DNA of 11,692 bases, from assembly GCA_964650975.1 (NCBI GenBank), contig CAZYWA010000226.1:1-11692 (forward strand), read 5' to 3'. The notes below the pieces were generated by a model. It saw nothing but the letters and a program-made list of their open reading frames with translations. It was not told the origin of the DNA and ran no database searches. Shown here in pieces: positions 5,418 through 11,692 of this stretch. The stretch's first letter is position 1; the number at the start of each line of letters is the position of its first letter. Position numbers and translations under genes: made by a program. Origin of the DNA: CAZYWA01 sp964650975 [NCBI: uncultured bacterium]. Its GTDB lineage: Bacteria > JADJOY01.

Positions 5418-7520
5418 ATGGAAGCGACCCGGCAGATCTACTGGAACATCTCGTTCGGCATGCTCATCTACGGCCTCGCGGCCGTGGCGGTGGGCCTGCT
5501 GGTGAACGGCATTCGCAAGCGCGCGAGGCTCTGGCGCCTGGGGCGGAAGGAAACCCGCGACGACCGCGCCGGCGAGCGCTTGCGCGGACTCCTCGTCGAG
5601 GTGTTCGGCCACCGGCGCCTGCTGCGGGATCCGGTTCCGGGTATCGCGCATCTCTTCATCTTCTACGGATTCCTGGTGGAGCTGATCGCGACTTCGATGA
5701 TCGCGGTGCAGGAGTGGTCGGAGATCCACTATCTGAAGGGGCCGCTCTACCTCGGCTACTCGCTGGTGAGCGACGTCTTCGGCGTGCTGGGCCTCGTGGG
5801 CTGCCTCATGTTCATGTGGCGGCGCGGCGTGCAAAAGGTGCCCCGGCTCCACACCGTCACCGACGACTGGATCGCGATCGGTCTCCTGGGCCTGGTGTTC
5901 GCGCAGGGTTTCGTGGTGGAGGGACTACGGATCGCCGCGACCGAGCTGCGCCAGAACCCGAGCCTCGCGAGGTGGTCGCCGGGCGGTTACGCGGTCGCAC
6001 GCCTGGTCTCCGGCCTCGACGACGGAACGCTGCGCGCCCTGCACCGAGGCGTCTGGTGGTTTCACGCCGCCACGGCGTTCTCGCTGCTCGGCTACATGGC
6101 GTACGGGAAGTTCAACCACATCTGGTACGGGCTCGCGAACACGTTCTTCCGCAATCTCGAGCCGACCGGAAAGCTCACCCACTTCGACATCGACAAGGCG
6201 CTCGAGGCCGACCCAAACGCCGACGTGCCGCTCGGCATCGACAAGATCGAGCAGTACACGTGGAAGAGCCTCCTCGACCTCGACGCGTGCATGAACTGCG
6301 GCCGCTGCGAGGCGGTATGCCCGGCGCACCTGAGCGGCGTGCCGCTCAGCCCGCGGAAGCTGATCCAGGACATGAAGGCGCATCTGACGGAGGTCGGAGC
6401 GGCGACGATCCTGACGCGGCTCGCGTCCGGACAGACGGTCGCGGGTGTGTCTGGCGCGCCCGACGGCGGAGCAACCAACGACGCGCGTCGTCCGCTCTTC
6501 GGCGACGCGTCGGACGTACCGGGCTCGATCCCGGCGGTGCTCGAAGACGAGCTCTGGGGCTGCCGCACCTGCGGCGCCTGCACCCACGAGTGCCCCGTCT
6601 TCATCGAGCACATCCCCAAGATGGTCGACATGCGCCGCCACCTGGTCATGACCGAGTCCAAGATGAGCGACGCCACCCAGCTCTTCTTGAAGAACATGGA
6701 CGACCGCATGCACCCGTGGGCGAAGGCACCCCACAACCGCGACGAGTGGTACCAGGATCTCGACGTGAAGGTGCTGGGCGACGGCGCCCACGCCGAGTAC
6801 CTCTACTGGGTGGGCTGCACCGGCGCCATGATCGACCGGAACATCCAGGTCACGCGCGCGATGGTGAAGCTGCTGCAAGCCGCGAAGGTCGACTTCGCGA
6901 TCCTCGGTTCCGAGGAGGTCTGCACCGGCGATCCCGCGCGTCGCGTGGGTGGTGAGTTCACGTTCCAGCTCTGTGCCAAGCAGAACGTCGAGACGCTCGC
7001 GCAGTACGGAGTCAAGAAGATCATCACCACCTGCCCGCACTGCTTCAACAGCTACAAGAACGAGTACCCGGACTTCGGCGGCAACTACGAGGTCGTGCAC
7101 CACACCCAGCTCATCGCGGATCTCATCCGCGACGGCAGGCTCAAGCCCAAGAAGGAGCTGGATTCGATCACCTACCACGACCCCTGTTATCTGGGCCGCC
7201 ACAACGGCGTCTTCGACGAGCCGCGCGAGGTGCTGGGCGCGCTGGCGGTGTCGGGGCAAGTGACCGAGATGGCGCGCAGCCGCGACAAATCGCTGTGCTG
7301 CGGCGCGGGCGGCGGCTACGCGTGGATGGACGACGACCCCAAGACCCGCATCAACCACATGCGACTCGCCGACGTGAAGGAGTGCGGCGCCAAGACCGCC
7401 GCCGTCTCGTGCCCCTTTTGCATGCAGATGTTCGACGACGCGCTCAAGACCGTGGACCCCGGCAAGTCGATCCGCGCCGCCGACATCGCCGAGCTGGTTG
7501 CGGAAGCGATCGAGGGCTGA
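5418..7520 (+). CDS. EtfAB:quinone oxidoreductase-like membrane Fe-S protein (EMO / HdrD-NarI fusion)
   Basis: The 700-aa product joins three modules. An N-terminal NarI-like membrane domain has about five helices (roughly 12-31, 75-95, 111-134, 150-172 and 210-232) and several histidines, including H78, H209 and H216, that could ligate b haems. A ferredoxin-like part holds two [4Fe-4S] sites, CMNCGRCEAVCP (C291, C294, C297, C301) and CRTCGACTHECP (C382, C385, C388, C392). The C-terminal part has two HdrD/CCG domains: C467, C502, C539/C542, and C590, C627-C628, C665/C668. This layout is that of the membrane Fe-S protein (DUF224, called EMO) shown in syntrophic and Geobacter-type bacteria to link EtfAB to menaquinone. 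EtfBA is encoded in the divergent operon, which supports that role. In the first CCG motif the second cysteine is Thr503 (CTGDPARR). A glycolate oxidase or heterodisulfide reductase subunit is less likely because of the fused membrane domain. Confidence 0.9.
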   Translation: MEATRQIYWNISFGMLIYGLAAVAVGLLVNGIRKRARLWRLGRKETRDDRAGERLRGLLVEVFGHRRLLRDPVPGIAHLFIFYGFLVELIATSMIAVQEWSEIHYLKGPLYLGYSLVSDVFGVLGLVGCLMFMWRRGVQKVPRLHTVTDDWIAIGLLGLVFAQGFVVEGLRIAATELRQNPSLARWSPGGYAVARLVSGLDDGTLRALHRGVWWFHAATAFSLLGYMAYGKFNHIWYGLANTFFRNLEPTGKLTHFDIDKALEADPNADVPLGIDKIEQYTWKSLLDLDACMNCGRCEAVCPAHLSGVPLSPRKLIQDMKAHLTEVGAATILTRLASGQTVAGVSGAPDGGATNDARRPLFGDASDVPGSIPAVLEDELWGCRTCGACTHECPVFIEHIPKMVDMRRHLVMTESKMSDATQLFLKNMDDRMHPWAKAPHNRDEWYQDLDVKVLGDGAHAEYLYWVGCTGAMIDRNIQVTRAMVKLLQAAKVDFAILGSEEVCTGDPARRVGGEFTFQLCAKQNVETLAQYGVKKIITTCPHCFNSYKNEYPDFGGNYEVVHHTQLIADLIRDGRLKPKKELDSITYHDPCYLGRHNGVFDEPREVLGALAVSGQVTEMARSRDKSLCCGAGGGYAWMDDDPKTRINHMRLADVKECGAKTAAVSCPFCMQMFDDALKTVDPGKSIRAADIAELVAEAIEG

Positions 7521-7524
7521 GCGC

Positions 7525-7954
7525 GTGAGCGAGGCGAGCGCGGCCGAACGACTGGAGCGCCTCGAGGATCTGGAGGCGATCCGCGATCTGGCGCGCCGCT
7601 ACGCGGACTGCGTGTGGCGGCGCGACGTCGAGGGCGCCGTGGCGCTCTTCGCCGCGGACGGAGTCATGGACACGGGTGAGCGGCCGCCGATTCGCGGCCG
7701 AGCGGCGCTCTCGTCGGCCTATCGCGAGATGGTCGCGGGCTCTTCGGAGTTCCTGCCGTTCGTGGCCAATCACGTGATCGACCTCGACGGCGATCGCGCG
7801 ACCGGCCGCTGCTATCTCGACCTGCGCGCCACCATCGACGGCGAGCGCCGCATTGGCGGCGGTCACTACGAGGACGTTTACGTGCGCCGCGCCGACGGCT
7901 GGCGATTCGCGTCGCGGAAGCTGGTGCTCAAGTTCCTGGAGCCTGCGGCGAGCG

Positions 7955-7974
<20 letters not shown>
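7525..7974 (+). CDS. SnoaL-like / NTF2-fold protein
   Basis: The 149-aa product has the SnoaL-like cone fold seen in small isomerases, hydrolases and bile-acid dehydratase-like proteins. The N-terminal helix [21 protein letters not shown] is followed by [16 protein letters not shown] and by the strands around [22 protein letters not shown] near the C-terminus. This is the standard order for the family. GTG at 7525 is chosen because GAGGG lies 8 nt upstream, at the end of the Fe-S oxidoreductase gene, and because the frame upstream of it runs into that gene; the start is 4 bp after the previous stop. It is the last gene of the P450 operon and may act on the same substrate, but its reaction cannot be read from the sequence. 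Its last 20 bp overlap the end of the convergent kinase gene. Confidence 0.8.
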
Positions 7975-10603
<2,629 letters not shown>

Positions 10604-10609
10604 TGCGCG

Positions 10610-10639
10610 ATGTTAGAGAGCGTGGGAGCGGTGTGTCAA
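10610..10639 (-). promoter_or_regulatory. Sigma70-type promoter of the hybrid kinase gene, probably leaderless
   Basis: On the minus strand a perfect TTGACA (10639-10634) is followed after 18 bp by TAACAT (10615-10610; 4 of 6). An alternative -10, TCTAAC, sits two bases upstream with 16-bp spacing. Either puts the transcript start at or within a few bases of the kinase GTG (10603), which has no Shine-Dalgarno. This suggests leaderless translation and separate transcription from the gene at 10676. Confidence 0.55.
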
Positions 10640-10675
10640 AGGAAGGGCCGCGTTCGGTGTCACGAGCTTCCCAGG

Positions 10676-11656
10676 TCAGTGGATCAGGGCGGGCAGCTCG
10701 GACAGCGTGAAACCAACCATTCTCACTCCGTAATGATGCACCAGGTCGAACACCACCCTCAGATACGGCTGGCGACGCTCGACCGGCAGGGTGGGCAAGA
10801 GCGCCATCAGTCCACAGGCGAGCGCTCGCGCGCTCTCGGGGCTGGTCGCGGCGGCGCTCAAGCACGGGTCGATCGCCGCGCACCAGAGCTCCGATCCCCA
10901 GGGTAGGGCCAGCTCGCTCAAGGAAGCGAGCGCGGCCGGGAATCGGGAGCCCTGTGGAGTGCGCGACAAACGCTGCGGATCGAAGGCCGCCGCGAGCGCT
11001 TCGACGTGGTCGGGTCGTCCCAGCTCCGCCGACGCCGAGGCCACGGTGACGAAGGTCTCGACGTGAGCGGCGCGAGCCGCGGCCAGGCTACCGGCGCAGG
11101 CCAGGAACGCGTCGAGCTTGCCCGACGGTGCCAGCGCGTGCGCAGCCTCCACCAGCCGATCGAGCGCCTCGCGCCCCAGCTCGGGGATCACCGGTCCGAG
11201 AGCCCCGAGCGTCCGCGCAAAGGCGACGCGCGCCGCCACGGGCAGGCGGGGCAGCCACGCCGCCGCTCCTTCGCTCGCGATGACGCCGGCCTCCTCGGAC
11301 CACGCGGCACACGTGACGAATGCATCGAGCCACGCGGCGGGCTCGTCGCCGGTGAGGGGCGGGGCCAGCTCACGGACTCGACGCGTCAGCCCGAGCAGGA
11401 TGTTCGCCAGCTCGCTCGCCACGAACGACACGCATTCGCGTCCGAACTCACCGACGAGCCGCGCGGTCTGCGATTGAAAGACGCGCACCAGGTCCAGGTC
11501 GAGCCCGCCGACGCTCTGGCCCACGCTCCTCGCCACCTTGCGGTCGAGGGCCAAGGGTACTGCGGCGATCGTGGCCAGTACCGCGAGCAGTGGGCCGGCG
11601 GTCGCCGGCTTGTGGTCGACCGCGGTGCGGATCGTGTCCCGCAGCGTGACCATCAC
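10676..11656 (-). CDS. Unrecognised Ala/Leu-rich helical protein, possibly cut at the window edge
   Basis: I do not recognise this 326-aa product. It begins MMVTLRDTIRTAVDHK, then has one hydrophobic stretch (about 19-37, AGPLLAVLATIAAVPLAL) that may be a membrane anchor. The remainder is a long series of amphipathic, alanine- and leucine-rich helices (for example 130-240) that looks like an alpha-solenoid (HEAT/ARM-type) by eye. There is no catalytic motif. The start is uncertain: GTG at 11656 and ATG at 11653 have no good ribosome-binding site, and the frame stays open for the remaining 12 codons to the right edge, so the true start may lie outside the window. Its stop lies 72 bp upstream of the kinase start, with the kinase promoter in the gap, so the two are probably separate transcripts. 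No function is proposed. Confidence 0.6.
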   Translation of the reverse strand: MMVTLRDTIRTAVDHKPATAGPLLAVLATIAAVPLALDRKVARSVGQSVGGLDLDLVRVFQSQTARLVGEFGRECVSFVASELANILLGLTRRVRELAPPLTGDEPAAWLDAFVTCAAWSEEAGVIASEGAAAWLPRLPVAARVAFARTLGALGPVIPELGREALDRLVEAAHALAPSGKLDAFLACAGSLAAARAAHVETFVTVASASAELGRPDHVEALAAAFDPQRLSRTPQGSRFPAALASLSELALPWGSELWCAAIDPCLSAAATSPESARALACGLMALLPTLPVERRQPYLRVVFDLVHHYGVRMVGFTLSELPALIH

Positions 11657-11692
11657 ACCCAGCCGGCGGAACGGTGGAGGGTCGGCGTCGGA

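Noticed and set aside
5925-7358. 477-codon open frame on the minus strand inside the Fe-S oxidoreductase gene
   Set aside because: The plus strand here encodes the full set of Fe-S cysteine motifs; the antisense product is a low-complexity Val/Arg/His/Leu-rich sequence.

Overview
This is a compact, GC-rich bacterial window with ten protein-coding genes and a possible eleventh whose start lies at the left edge. No RNA genes, insertion sequences, CRISPR arrays or long repeats were seen. Gene content (paired electron-transfer flavoprotein, a membrane Fe-S oxidoreductase of the EMO type, an OB-fold/Zn-ribbon thiolase-partner protein, a soluble P450, a multi-domain hybrid kinase) suggests a metabolically versatile respiratory bacterium of the delta-proteobacterial, Myxococcota or Binatota kind. 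That placement is inference from gene content and composition, not from a marker gene.

Region 1 (about 1-3695, minus strand) reads as one operon in the order: NPD/nitronate monooxygenase-like flavoprotein, unknown 101-aa protein, etfB, etfA, DUF35-type OB-fold protein, and apparently another gene starting at the window edge. Most junctions are a few bases long, with ribosome-binding sites inside or next to the preceding stop codon. Region 2 (3696-3814) is the divergent control region. It carries nested palindromes built from three GTTTC/GAAAC half-sites, plus an adjacent match to the published KstR consensus. A candidate promoter for the minus-strand operon has its -10 element inside this cluster. 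Region 3 (3815-7974, plus strand) is the second operon: cytochrome P450, CMD-family protein, a 700-aa membrane Fe-S oxidoreductase and a SnoaL-like protein.

The two divergent operons look like one metabolic module under shared control. Acyl-CoA dehydrogenases encoded elsewhere would reduce EtfAB (region 1), and the membrane Fe-S protein (region 3) would oxidise EtfAB and reduce menaquinone or ubiquinone. The P450, NPD-type flavoprotein, CMD protein, SnoaL-like protein and DUF35 partner suggest breakdown of a hydrophobic substrate (fatty, terpenoid or steroid-like) as CoA thioesters. The substrate is not determined by this sequence.

Region 4 (7955-11692, minus strand) is separate. It holds a soluble hybrid histidine kinase (GAF, HisKA, HATPase, REC, REC, HPt) with its own good promoter, from which a leaderless mRNA is predicted, and an unrecognised alanine-rich helical protein whose reading frame stays open to the right edge. 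The kinase gene overlaps the end of the SnoaL-like gene tail-to-tail by 20 bp.
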